Positions 1-11,289 of a DNA stretch of 36,938 nt are shown piece after piece. Source of the stretch: Cochliopodium minus (lineage: Eukaryota > Discosea > Himatismenida > Cochliopodiidae); assembly GCA_024220525.1 (NCBI GenBank), contig JAMYWO010000259.1:17465-54402 (forward strand), given 5' to 3'. The position numbers and the translations under genes are program-made. The notes below the pieces were generated by a model. The model had not been told where the DNA came from and ran no database searches. It saw only the letters and a list, made by a program, of their open reading frames with translations. Each line of letters begins with the position of its first letter. Within the stretch, counting starts at the first letter, position 1.

Positions 1-72
1 TAAAAAATAAAAAATAAAAAATAAAAAATAAAAAATAAAAAATAAAAAATAAAAAATAAAAAATAAAAAAAT
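1..72. repeat. TAAAAAA heptamer array at left window edge
   Basis: About ten tandem copies of the 7-mer TAAAAAA. The array lies in an intron of the minus-strand receptor gene, so the transcript strand reads TTTTTTA. The same heptamer fills the right edge of the window (about 36826-36938), so the contig probably ends here because the repeat could not be assembled. It is not a recognised telomere repeat, and the same array occurs inside introns of other genes in the window. Confidence 0.9.
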
Positions 73-98
73 AAATTTTTTTAAAAAGTTTTCATTAC

Positions 99-3000
99 CT
101 TTACTCTTGACTGCCACCATTTCCAAGGTTACCCAATTTTCGAATAAATCAACCAAAATAGCCTATTTTTAAAAAAGGAATTGATAAGGAATGAAAACAT
201 AAAAAATAATGTAAAAAATTTTAAAAAATAAAACATTAATTTTGAATAAAAATAAAAAAAATGAAATACTATGAAATCAAAATAAATAATGAAAAAAAAT
301 CAAAATACTTAAATATATTTAAAAAATCAAAAAAATCAAAAATAAAAAATAATCAAAAACAAAAATAAATAAATAAAATCAAAAATAAATAAAAATAAAT
401 AATTTTTTTTACCTCGTTTTGAAAGATATGTGCGAGTGCTTTTGGAACATCATCGAGATTGCTCTTACCGACGATGTAAGGAGTCATCAAATTGACGAGA
501 CCAAGATGTTTGACGAGCTCTTCCTTCAAATACTTCAAGTTGTTGTCCAACCCCGACGTCTCGTAGACTTTGTTGTAACCCGGAGGGAAGATGATGGTCT
601 GGAAGTTTGGTTTTTTGAGGGATGGATCGTCGCTGGATTTGCGTTTGAAGACAAACAAAAACAACAACAATAAGACGAGTAAAATCAAGAAAAATCCTCC
701 ACCGACACCAACACCTACACACAATAAAAAAATTTTAATAATACAAGATTTGAAATTTATTTTTTATTTTTAGATTTTTAGATTTTTAGATTTTATTCAC
801 ATTTTTTATTTTTTATTTTTTGATATTTCTTTGGTTTTTATTTTTATTTTAAATTTAAAACAAATTTATGACAAAATAAAAGTTTTTTGGATTAACAAAA
901 TTAAATTTCTAACAATAAATTTAAAAATAAATTTTTTTAAAAAAAATAATCTATATGTATTTGTTTTAAAATTAATAAAATTTTTTTATTATTTTTCAAA
1001 TATTTAAATAAATTTTAAATAATATTTTTGTTTTATTTTGTATTACCCAAACCAATCCCGAGGGAACGATTGCTCGAACAGCTTCTAACACTACAATCTC
1101 GCTCAGAACAAGTGACACCCTTCCAACCCGCGAAACAGGAACAAGTGTTGGGAGAAGAACAGTTTCCGTTGCTGGTACAGTTGTTGTAACGAGAACAGTC
1201 ATTCAAACTGCAATCTGCGCCGGTGTATCCCTGGATACATTTACATGTGTTTGGAGCATTACAGATTCCGCTCCTGCTACAATTTGATAAGGAAATGCAA
1301 TCGAAGCTGTCGCAACTTGTTCCGATGTACCCAGAAACGCAAGAACATTGATTTGGTCCTATAAAAAAATCATAAAAAAAAAATTAAAAAAAATTTAAAA
1401 TTCTAAAATAAGAAAAAAATAAATATTAACAAAATGAAGAAAAAATCTAAACTTTTAATGTTAAAAAAATCAAAGAAAAATAAAATAAAAATCAAATATA
1501 ATAAAAAAAAAAAGCAAAAAGAAAAATAAAAAGAAAAAATTAAGTTTTGTTTTTTTTTACCAGTACAGTTTCCTTTTCCGGTACAGTTGTTTTGGAAAGA
1601 ACAGTCGAACACATCACATTTGTCACCTTTATAACCAGTGTTACAAGTACATTTGTTAGGACCAGAACAAGTACCGTTTCCACTGCAATAATCAACAACA
1701 GAACAGTTGAACAAGTTGCAAGAAATTCCGGCATAACCACTCGAACAGTTACATGAATTAGGACCCACGCAATTTCCATTGGGGAAACTGCAATTGTTGA
1801 CGCTTTCACATCCGAATGAACTGCAGGAAGATCCAGAGAAACCTTTTTGAATAAAAATAAAATTAAAAAAACAAAAGTTTATGAAGAGAAATCATTTAAA
1901 ATTAAAAAATTTTTAAATTGTAAAATCAAATTTTTTAAGAAAAAATATCAAAAAATAATTTAAAAATATAATTTAAAATTTTTTAAAGTTAAAATTTTTT
2001 TTTTGTTATTCTTCTACCTTGGTAGCAGGAACAGATGTTGGGACCTGTGCAAATTCCGTTTCCACTGCAGTTGGCGACGTTTGTGCAGGTGATACCTGAG
2101 CAAGAAAGACCGTTGTATCCAACGTAACAAGTACAAGTATTAGGTCCTAAGAAAAAGAGAATAAAAAAATTTAAAAAAAATTTTAGTCAATAATTAAATA
2201 AACAACAAAAAATTTGAAATAAAAAATAAGATTAATTATTAAATATAACAAAAATTAAAAAATAAAGTTTTAAAATAAAAAATTAAATTTTACCTGAACA
2301 ATATCCTTGACTGTTACATTCTTTAAGAGAAGTACAATCTAAAGTGGAACAGTTTTCTCCTTTATAACCAGAGTTACAACTACAACTGTTGGGACCTATT
2401 CACCAAATGAAAAAAATATATAAAAAATAAAAAAAAAAATTAAAAAAGAAATTTTAATTACCAACACATGTTCCGTGGCCCGTACAATTGTTCTTAAGTG
2501 TGCAACTGAAGCCAAGACAAGAAAGCCCAGCATATCCGACACTGCAATTACAAGTATTACCAGCTAAATAAATAAAATGAAAAATGAAAAACAAGAAGAA
2601 TAAAAAAAAAAATAATAAATATAAAAAATGTAAAAAATGTAAAAATAAAAAAAATTTAAAAAAATTAAATTAAATTTGGGAGAGTTTACCAATACAAACA
2701 CCATTGCTACTACAGTTGTTCAGAGAAGAACAATCAAAAGTCGAGCAGTTACTGTTTGTATATCCAGAATTACAACTGCAGACATTGGGTCCTAATAGAA
2801 GAAATAAATGTTCAAAAAATGAAATAAAAATGTTTATAAAATTATTTTTTTAATAAAAAATTTTATTTTGAAACTTTCTTTGTTGTTCATTTTTTACCTG
2901 TACATGTTCCTGAACTGTTACCACAATTTCCAACATTGGAACAATCAAAAGCGTTACAAGATGATCCTCTATAACCCGCGTTACAACTACAGTTGTTGGC

Positions 3001-6000
3001 ACCTTTTTAAATCATTTTTTTGTATTAAAAAAAAAGAAATTTGTTTAGTAAAAAACAATAAATTTTTTTTGGAGATTTAAAATTACCAACACACGTTCCA
3101 TTTCCGTTACAGTTATTTACCAAGTCACAATTGAAATTTGAACAATTTGCTCCAAAATAACCAGTGTTACAAGTACAATTATTGGGGCCTTGAAAAAAAA
3201 TGTTAAAAAAATTTTAAATAAAAAAAAAAACAAAAAAAAAACAAAAAAAAAATTAAAAAAAATATTATTTTTTGTTTTACCTGTGCACAAACCATTTCCA
3301 GAACAATTTGCTACGAGAGTACACTCAGAAGTACTGCAAGATATCCCCGTGTATCCAGGGAAACAAGAACAAACGTTTGGACCTTTTTTTTTTTGATGAA
3401 ATTAATTGAGGGGCTAAAAAAGCATCAAAAAAATAAAATATTACCTGAACAGTTTCCAAACGTGGAACAATTTGATACAAGTGTACAATCAAAAATGGTA
3501 CAGTTAGGTCCAGTGTATCCAGCATTACATAAACAAGTATTAGGAGCTTTTTATTTGTTTATAAAATAATTTAATAAAAAATAATAAAGAATAATATAAT
3601 CAATAAAATAAAATTTATTAAATATTATTAATTTAAATAAAAAAAAAAAAAATAGAAAAATGTTGGAATCAGCTTACCAGTACACTGTCCGTTTCCATTA
3701 CAATTGTCACGAGATGAACAATCGGGTGTGTTACATGAAACTCCAACATAACCAGTATTACAACTACAGTTGTTAGGACCTATATTTTAAAAAAAAAATA
3801 AAAAATGAAAACAAAAAAGATAAAATTTAAAAAATGATTAAAAAATAAAAAATAAAAATGAAAAAAAAATAATGAGAAAAAATAATGAGAAAAAATAATT
3901 ACCAACACAATTTCCAGCGGAACCACTACAATTGTTCACAAGATAACAATTAAATCCTAAACAATTAGTCCCATTATATCCGGCATTACAAGTACAAGTG
4001 TTTGGGCCTTCACAAAAATAAATTTAAAAATTTTTAAATAGGTTGATAAAATTTAAAATTTTTTTTTACCAGTACAAGTTCCGTTCCCATTGCAATTGTC
4101 AACACTAGGGCAGGTGAAAAGATTGCAAGAAGTTCCCGTATACCCATTACTACAATTACAACTGTTAGGTCCTATTTAAAAAAAAAAATTAATGAATGAA
4201 AAATAAAAAAGAAAAAAAAATTTAAAAAATTAAAAAAAAATATTTAAAAAATCAAAAAAATTTTATAAAAAAAATTACCACTACAAAACCCGTGTGCTGT
4301 ACAATTATTGACCAGAGAACAATCAAATGTTGAACAAGTTGTTCCATTGTAACCAGAGTTACATTTACAAGTGTTGGGACCACTGCAAATTCCGTTTGAT
4401 GAACAGTTATTTACGGTGATGCAAGTAAAAATGTTACAAGTAGTTCCACTGTAACCAGGTCTACATGTACAAGAATTGGGTCCTAAAAAAAAAATTTGTT
4501 AAAAAATCAAAAAATTAAAAAATCAAAAATATTTAAATCATAAAAATTTCTCTGAAATAAAATCGAATATTTTATATTTACCTGTACAATTTCCTCCTCC
4601 ATTACAATTACTTACAAGAGAACAATCGAATCCTGTACAATTTGCTCCACTGTATCCGGAACTACAGTTACATATGTTTGCACCTTTTTTTTTTTTGTTG
4701 TGAAAAAATGACAGAAAAAGATTAAAAAAAATTGTGAAAAAAGAATTATTACCAACACAAACTCCATGAGAAGAACAGTTGTTGACTGAATTACAAGAAA
4801 AGATGTTACAGTTAGCACCAGAATAACCAGAGTTACAAGAACAAGTATTGGGTCCTTTATTAGAATAAGTTTAAAATAAAATTGAAATGAATTAATTAAT
4901 AAATTGTGTTGATGTAAATTGTTTTAGGACTGAAAGAAATTACCTGTACAATTCCCACCAATGGTGCTACAATTTTGAACAAGAGTACAATCGAATTGAT
5001 TACAACTGGCCCCCTTATATCCAGAGTTACATGTGCAATTATTTGCTCCTATTAAATTAAAAAAAAACAAAAATTAGGAAAAATATTAAAAAAATGTCAA
5101 AAGAAGTAATAAAATTTTTAATGGGAAAAAAAATAAAAATATTTACCATTACATACACCGTTACCAGAACAGTTGGCATTAGTATTACAATCAAAAAATT
5201 GGCAACTTGATCCCTTATATCCAGAGTTACAAGTACACACATTTGGCCCTAAATTTGAATCAAAAAAAAGTTTACAATAAAAAATTATAAAACAAATTAA
5301 ACAATCTCATTAAAAAAGAATTTGTTTTATTAAAAAAACAAATTCTTTTACTGAACATGAGAATATTTATTTTATTTCATTTTTTACCAGAACAAGTTCC
5401 TCTGCTAGTACAGTTACTTACAAGGGTACAATCAAAGAGAGAACAATTTGTACCTCTATACCCAGATTTACAGGTACAGTTGTTTGCAGCTTTAATAATA
5501 TTTTTTGAATTAAAAAATAATGAACAAAAATTCTTTATTTCATTTTTTTTTTTACCTGAACAAACACCATTGCCGTTACAATTATTGAGACCAGCACAAT
5601 TATAAGTGGCACAAGAAGTCCCATTGTATCCAGAAGTACAGTTACATAAGTTTGGTCCTATTTAAAATGATTTTTTTATAAAAAGTTAAATAACCAATAG
5701 TTCTTTCTTATTAAGTAAATTCATAATTTTTTTTTACCAACACATGTTCCTCTTCCATTACAATTGTTTACTGAAGCACAATTGTATCCAGAACAATCAG
5801 TACCATTATAACCAGAATTACAAGTACAAGTGTTGTTTCCTTTTAAAAATTATTTAAAAAAAAATTGATTAAAAAAGAAAAATATTTTAACAAATAGAAA
5901 TTTTGTTAAAATTTTTGTTTTACCACTACAGATACCATTATTTCCTGTACAATTATTCACAGTGTAACAGGTGTACCCAGCACAAGAAGATCCTGAATAG

Positions 6001-9000
6001 CCGGAAGTACAATTACAGACGTTGGGTCCTATACAAGTTCCGTGAGAGTTACAGTTGGCTTGACCAGAACAAGAAAAGGTGTTGCAACTCGCTCCAGAGT
6101 ATCCAGTGTTACAAGTACAATTATTAGGTCCTTTTTTTAAAATAAAAAAAATGAAAATTGAATGATCAAAGATTAATCAGGTGATATATTATTGAAAAAA
6201 AAAAAAAATTTACCAGTGCAAACTCCATTACCGTTACAATTTGCTTGACCAGAACAAGAAAATGCGTTACAAGTTGTTCCAGTGTATCCACTGTTACAAG
6301 TACAATTATTAGGACCTAAAAAGAATTTAATAAGAGAATATAATTTTATAATTTTAAGTTGGAGAAAATCGGGAAAAATAATATTTTGAACCTGTGCAAG
6401 TTCCATTCCCGCAATTCCCGAGTAAAGAACAATCATTTGCGTTACAAATTGCTCCAGAGTACCCAGAGTTACAAGTACATATGTTTGGTCCTTTTTTTTT
6501 TTTGTAAAAAAAGATTAAAGATTGGCAGAAAACAAAAAATTCAAAAAGGAAATAAAAATAACAATAGAAATTTACCTGTGCAGACTCCATTACCGCTACA
6601 ATTACTAGAACAAGTAAAGGCGTTACAAGATGGGCCAGTATATCCAGTATCACAAGTACATGTGTTTGGTCCTTTTTTATATAAAAAGGGAATAAATGAG
6701 ATATTTGGAGTTTCTAATTGGTAAATTTTTTACCTGTACAATTTCCGTGTGAAGAGCACCCACTCACAATAGAACAATCAAATTGATCACAGTTAGTCCC
6801 GGTGTAACCAGTTTTACAATTACAAATGTTAGGTCCTGAGATTCAATAAAAAGTCAAAATTTCAGATTTTCAAAAAGAAAAAAAAAATTTGAAAATTTTT
6901 AGTTTTACCTACGCATGTCCCATTACCACTACAACTTGCTACTAATGTGCAAGTGTAACCTGTACAATTAGTTCCTGTATAACCAGTATTACAAGTGCAA
7001 ACATTGGGACCTAATAGTGAAAAGAGAATTTTTGAATTAATTACAAACCCCAAAGTTAAAAAGAAAGGTTATGTTTACCTGTACAAGTAGCGTTTGGACT
7101 GCATGTTACAGTATTACAAGTGGTAATGTTACAATAAATTCCAGAATATCCAGGAGAGCATGTACAAGTATTTGGAGCTAGAAATTAAAATATTGAATAA
7201 AACAAATTAATAAATGAATAAACAGATAAATATAAATTCAAAATTTAAAATTTGATTAAATATTTGAAAAAAAGAGCCTAAATCATATAAATACATTTTA
7301 AGTATTAAAAAGAGAAATGGGAAATTAAGATTCAACAAGATTAAACATTTATATACCTCTGCATGATCCAACTATGCAATTAGTTAATGATGAGCAATCG
7401 GGTACGTTACAACTTGTTCCCTTATATCCAGAATTACAAGTACAAACACCAGGAGAGGTACAATTGCCGTTTCCATTACAGTTGTTAAGACTGGAACAAT
7501 TTGCGACAAGACAATTTGCTCCACTGTATCCATTGTTACATTGGCACATATTTGTTCCAATACATGTTCCATTGTTGCAACCAGAACTACAAGATCCACC
7601 AGGAAGTGTATCGCAACCAGATTCATCTCTAATAAAAAAAAATTTGAGAAAGATCACAGAATGTGAAGTGTAATATTCAATTTTACGTTGTCCATCCATT
7701 TGCACATGTGCATGTTCCATCTGAATTGCATGTCCCATGTCCACTGCAATATCCTTTAGTTTTATGATTATTATGTGAATATTTATAATAATATGAGAAA
7801 TTAAAAGGCTTATTGATATGAAATTTTTAGATGATAAAGTTGATGATCTTATATAGATATCATTATATTAGAAATAGGATCAGAATAGCTTTACCATTTC
7901 CTGGACATACAACACTGACAGTGAATGATATTGAATCAGATGTCCAAGTAGTTCCTGCATCTAAAGATATATCCACTGCATTCGCTCCGATTGCCAATGT
8001 TTGACCTGAAGTCAAAGTAGCAGTGATTTGATTGCTATTTGTGATGCTAGCTGTGTTAAATACTATTGTTCCTATTCTAACTCTAATAGGATTCGAATCA
8101 CCGGTGAAATTATTGAAGAAATTTTGACCAATTATAGTTAAAACTATATTTTCACTATCTCTTCCAACCTATCATTATAAATGAGAGGAGATTTTTTAGT
8201 TGATATAATATAAACGATTGTGGATGAAATAAATATAGAAAGGGAAATTTTTTAAGAATGGTATTATGATTTTGTAAAAATTGTATTTTGATTGAGGAAT
8301 TTAATTATTTTGACTTTTTATTAGGGAGTTCACTTCAAATACTCTTTTAATATGTTCGATATTTATTTTTTTTACCTTTGAATTGGGGCTTATTGCAAAT
8401 ACATTTGTCGATAATGTATATGCCAAATCTATATTTGCAGAATATATTTGAGGTTTTGTTGCACCTGCATCTGTTCCATTTGTTTGTATGGTGACAGTCA
8501 TACCATTGGACAATTGACTGGCAGACCAAGGGATTGAAGAAGGATTGATTTGGCAAGTATCTAAAGTTGGATTAAGACCACATGTAGAAGGAGTACCTGC
8601 TATTTGAGTTCCACCAGATGCAAAAACAACATTCTGTTTTGAAAAAAAGATATAGAAATAAATTATTCGAGTTTTTGTTGATATGTATGAAGAATAGATT
8701 GATATCATTTGGAATAATAAACAGTATCATTTGAATAATTTGTATTTCTATTGTTATATGTGAATTTTTCCCAAATTATTTCCAAAAATCTCCAAATATA
8801 CAAAATCCAATTTCCATCAAACTATAAGATTTATGATTAATTTGTTTTCTTACCATTATGTCAATATTGCTGCTTGAATTAGTATTTGAAGACAATTTTA
8901 GTGTTATTGATGATATTGTCGCTTGTGTAGTTGATAAAAATGATAATGGAAAAGTAGATGTTATTATATTTGAAACTCCAGTTCCAAGATTGGTATCAGT

Positions 9001-9255
9001 TGTTGTCTAATAAAGATTTATTTTTAGATATTGGTATTGAAAGATATTATTTCATATTTTAAAATGGAAGATTATTTTTACAAATGTTCCCGAATCTGTA
9101 TCACATAAATTTGTTATATCAACCCAAGCAATTCCAGAATTATCTTGAGTAGGATTTGAATTGCATGTTTGTCCAGTTATTGATAAACTCCCAAATGAAA
9201 CAGCAAATACAAATTTAATAATCGATAAAAATACTATAAATTTGATCAGCTTCAT
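99..9255 (-). CDS. Plexin-like receptor: signal peptide, IPT/TIG, ~35-40 EGF-like modules, TM, start of RasGAP domain (continues off left edge)
   Basis: Type I membrane receptor read from ATG at 9255 towards position 1; 36 exons are visible. Exons 1-6: 9082-9255, 8854-9006, 8376-8633, 7895-8168, 7687-7753, 7357-7628. Exons 7-31 lie within 2294-7177 (separate entry). Exons 32-36: 2018-2146, 1561-1842, 1047-1358, 413-714, 99-162. Residues 1-18 (MKLIKFIVFLSIIKFVFA) are a signal peptide. Exon 4 (residues ~196-286) is an IPT/TIG Ig-like fold, with IIGQNFF near its start and DAGTTW and SISFTV at its end. The EGF modules run to ~1555. A membrane helix (FFLILLVLLLLFLFVF) is followed by KRK and the first RasGAP helices (LVNLMTPYIVGKSNLDDVPK). 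The last exon ends in phase 1, one codon before the expected arginine finger, which appears in phase at 36819. Family knowledge: RasGAPs speed GTP hydrolysis by Ras or Rap. Inference: an adhesion or ligand receptor that switches off a small GTPase under the membrane. Confidence 0.88.
2294..7177 (-). repeat. Array of 25 symmetrical exons, each encoding one (twice two) EGF-like module
   Basis: Exons in transcript order: 7079-7177, 6909-7010, 6734-6835, 6576-6671, 6392-6490, 6214-6315, 5924-6130, 5738-5839, 5556-5657, 5388-5489, 5147-5248, 4944-5048, 4753-4854, 4582-4683, 4279-4482, 4070-4171, 3903-4007, 3678-3779, 3445-3546, 3281-3382, 3087-3188, 2898-3002, 2690-2791, 2462-2563, 2294-2395. Most are 102 bp and all are multiples of three. 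Every intron splits the first codon of a Gly/Ala-Pro-Asn-like motif after its first base (phase 1). Each exon therefore encodes one ~34-residue module of the form PNxCxCNxGYxGxxC...C...NCxGNGxCxG. The exons 5924-6130 and 4279-4482 carry two modules and appear to have lost an intron or gained a fused copy. Introns of about 65-200 bp are nearly pure A/T. This is the signature of module duplication by exon duplication. Confidence 0.9.
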
Positions 9256-9606
9256 TTTTATTTGAATTCTATAATATATTTTTTTATTATATTTTTATAT
9301 TTCTTTCTTAGTTAAAAAACAAAAAAGGAAGAAAATATCAACAATTAAACAGATCCATTTAAGAAAATTCCTCAATTTTTAAATTGTTTTAATGTTCTTT
9401 TTATAAAAAAAAATATGGAAAAAACGGAAATATATCAAACAAAAAAATATTCATTCTTTTTTGACAAAAAAAAAAAAGATAATATAAGGGATATCCGCTT
9501 TTTAAAAAAATTAATAAAGGATAGAAACAATAAGATTTTGAATATCTATTTTATTTTTACAAAATAATTATAATACAGTGATTTGAGATTCTCTTTCCTT
9601 GGTCAA
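9256..9606. other. Intergenic, AT-rich
   Basis: Space between the receptor start codon (9255, minus) and the stop codon of the next minus-strand gene (9607). It should hold the receptor promoter and 5' leader and the upstream gene's 3' end. I see only A/T-rich sequence with no ORF, RNA gene or repeat. Confidence 0.6.
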
Positions 9607-11266
9607 TCAACAAATTTTTTCAATATAAAAAAAATCGTTATTATCTTTTTTGTGAAAAAGGGTAACTTCCTGATAAAGAGCATTAGAATTGTTGCGAAGA
9701 CAATTGTAAGTATTTTTGTGGGAATGTAAGTATTTATCGAGTTGATTATGCTTCAATCGAAAGTTGGTGTTTATCTTGAGATAGGGATCGGGTGATTTGT
9801 TGGATAGAAAATCAATAACAACCCAATTAGAAGCATTGCAAAATTGTTGTGGACCCAAACAACAAGCTTCACCTTGTTTGGTTTTGGGAGAAGTAAAACC
9901 TATTAAAGAAGAAATGTAAGATTGAGTTCTATAATGGGAAAGTGAGATGATGTCGTTTGTTTTGATAGGAGTTCCCTCCAATTTTTTTGCGCCAAAAGGG
10001 GGACTAATAACAAATTTTTCACGATCTGTAATATCTTTCAAAAAAATAAATAAAAGAAAAGAAAAGTTAACTCAATAAAATTCTTCAAGTACAATTAAAT
10101 TTATTTTTCTTTTTTTTACCTTGTTTTGGATCATTGAGACAAAAAAGTTGCTGTTTGAAAGATCCTCCCTGATGGAAGTAATTTGTATTGTCAGAGCTCA
10201 ATACAGAGCCTGTTTTAAAATGTTTGATTACAACCACATCTCCTATTTTAACTTTAAATTGTGTAGAAGAATAAAAATAATTTTTTTTTTTTGAAATCAT
10301 TTTTTTGTTTACCTGTCGTTTTGGTAACTTCATTGTTGCATAATTGGCTGAAAATAAGCGAGTCAGGATTACCCATACTTATGGCCTTTCTAAAGAAATT
10401 CATCGAAACTTCAGTGTTCTTTTCATAACCAGTATCTCCCAAATGATAAATCATTCCAAGATGATAAATGGCTTGCGAATTGCCCAGTTCCATTGCTCTT
10501 GACAATATCTCAACACATTTTTCGACACTTTTTGTCACACCATCTCCTAGTTGATATATTTTTGCTAGATTTATTAACGCTTCACTGTCTCCCAAATCTA
10601 TTGCTCGATCTTAAAGAAAAAAAAGTATTAAAAAGAAAATTTAGCATACAATTTTATTACTCAATAGGTCCATTGCTCTTTTAATGTTTTTCGTTACTTT
10701 GAAGTTGTTGTCTTGGTATCCAGAGATATAAATCAAAGATAAATTCTTTATTTGAATCATTTTTTTTTTAGATAAATTAATAAATTTTTGATTCATTACG
10801 TTCATTGCGTCAATGCATCCCATTTCTGTTGCTTTTTCATACATTTGTATTGCTTTTTCAATATTTTTTGATTGATCTGACGTTCCATACCGGTATTTAT
10901 ATGCCATATTGTTGAAATATTGTATCTATTATTCAAAAAGGGAGAATAATAAATTATTTGTATTATGACATCAAATAGTATGTTACCATTGATTTTTCAT
11001 TATCTTTAATGAGAGATATAAATTTATTTTTTTCTTTATCATCCCTTTCTTGTAATTTTGATACGATGATATTTTTCCATTCAAATTCGGATTGAATTGA
11101 GTTCAATATAATCATAGTATCCATCTTCTTTTTAAGAATAAAAAAGCAATCTAACAACAAAAAGAAAAAACAATTTTTTATTTTTAAAATAATTATCAAA
11201 TATTACAAAACCATTCTTTTCAATTTACTCACATTCTTTCCAATCTTTTAAAATTGTTCTTTCCAT
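9607..11266 (-). CDS. Sel1-repeat and MIR-domain protein
   Basis: Six exons: 11233-11266, 10987-11150, 10661-10925, 10313-10609, 10120-10251, 9607-10034. They total 1320 nt, giving 439 residues with all phases consistent. The first intron has a GTGAGT donor. The N-terminal ~65 residues are charged. Residues ~67-250 hold Sel1-like repeats: the alanine/glycine periodicity is clear in blocks such as EALINLAKIYQLGDG and QAIYHLGMIYHLGD. Residues ~255-439 look like MIR domains, with KIGDVVVIKHFKTGSVLSS, a second block (NDIISLSHYRTQSYISS), and a third with KYLHSHKNTYN followed by QEV. Sel1 repeats usually scaffold protein complexes. MIR domains occur in protein O-mannosyltransferases, SDF2 and IP3/ryanodine receptors, where they bind ligands or peptides. 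No signal peptide or membrane segment is seen, so a cytosolic adaptor is likely. The exact function is unknown. Confidence 0.8.
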
Positions 11267-11289
11267 TTCTTTTTTGATATAAAAAAAAA
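11267..11289. promoter_or_regulatory. 23-bp gap between divergent start codons
   Basis: The start codon of the Sel1/MIR gene (minus, 11264-11266) and that of the first ankyrin gene (plus, 11290-11292) are separated by only 23 bp of A/T sequence containing GATATA and a run of A. Any promoters and 5' leaders must overlap each other or the first exons. Promoter function is inferred from position only. Confidence 0.45.

Noticed and set aside
1-72. Telomere repeat at the contig ends
   Set aside because: TAAAAAA lacks the G-rich strand of known telomeres, has the same orientation at both ends instead of inverted, and recurs inside introns.
5357-5605. Plus-strand short frames across the EGF exons
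   Set aside because: They are antisense shadows of the exons and run into intron sequence.
2294-7177. Tandem repeat of unknown non-coding type or CRISPR-like array
   Set aside because: The spaced ~102-bp units are EGF-coding exons with AT-rich introns; they are diverged in sequence and in perfect reading phase.
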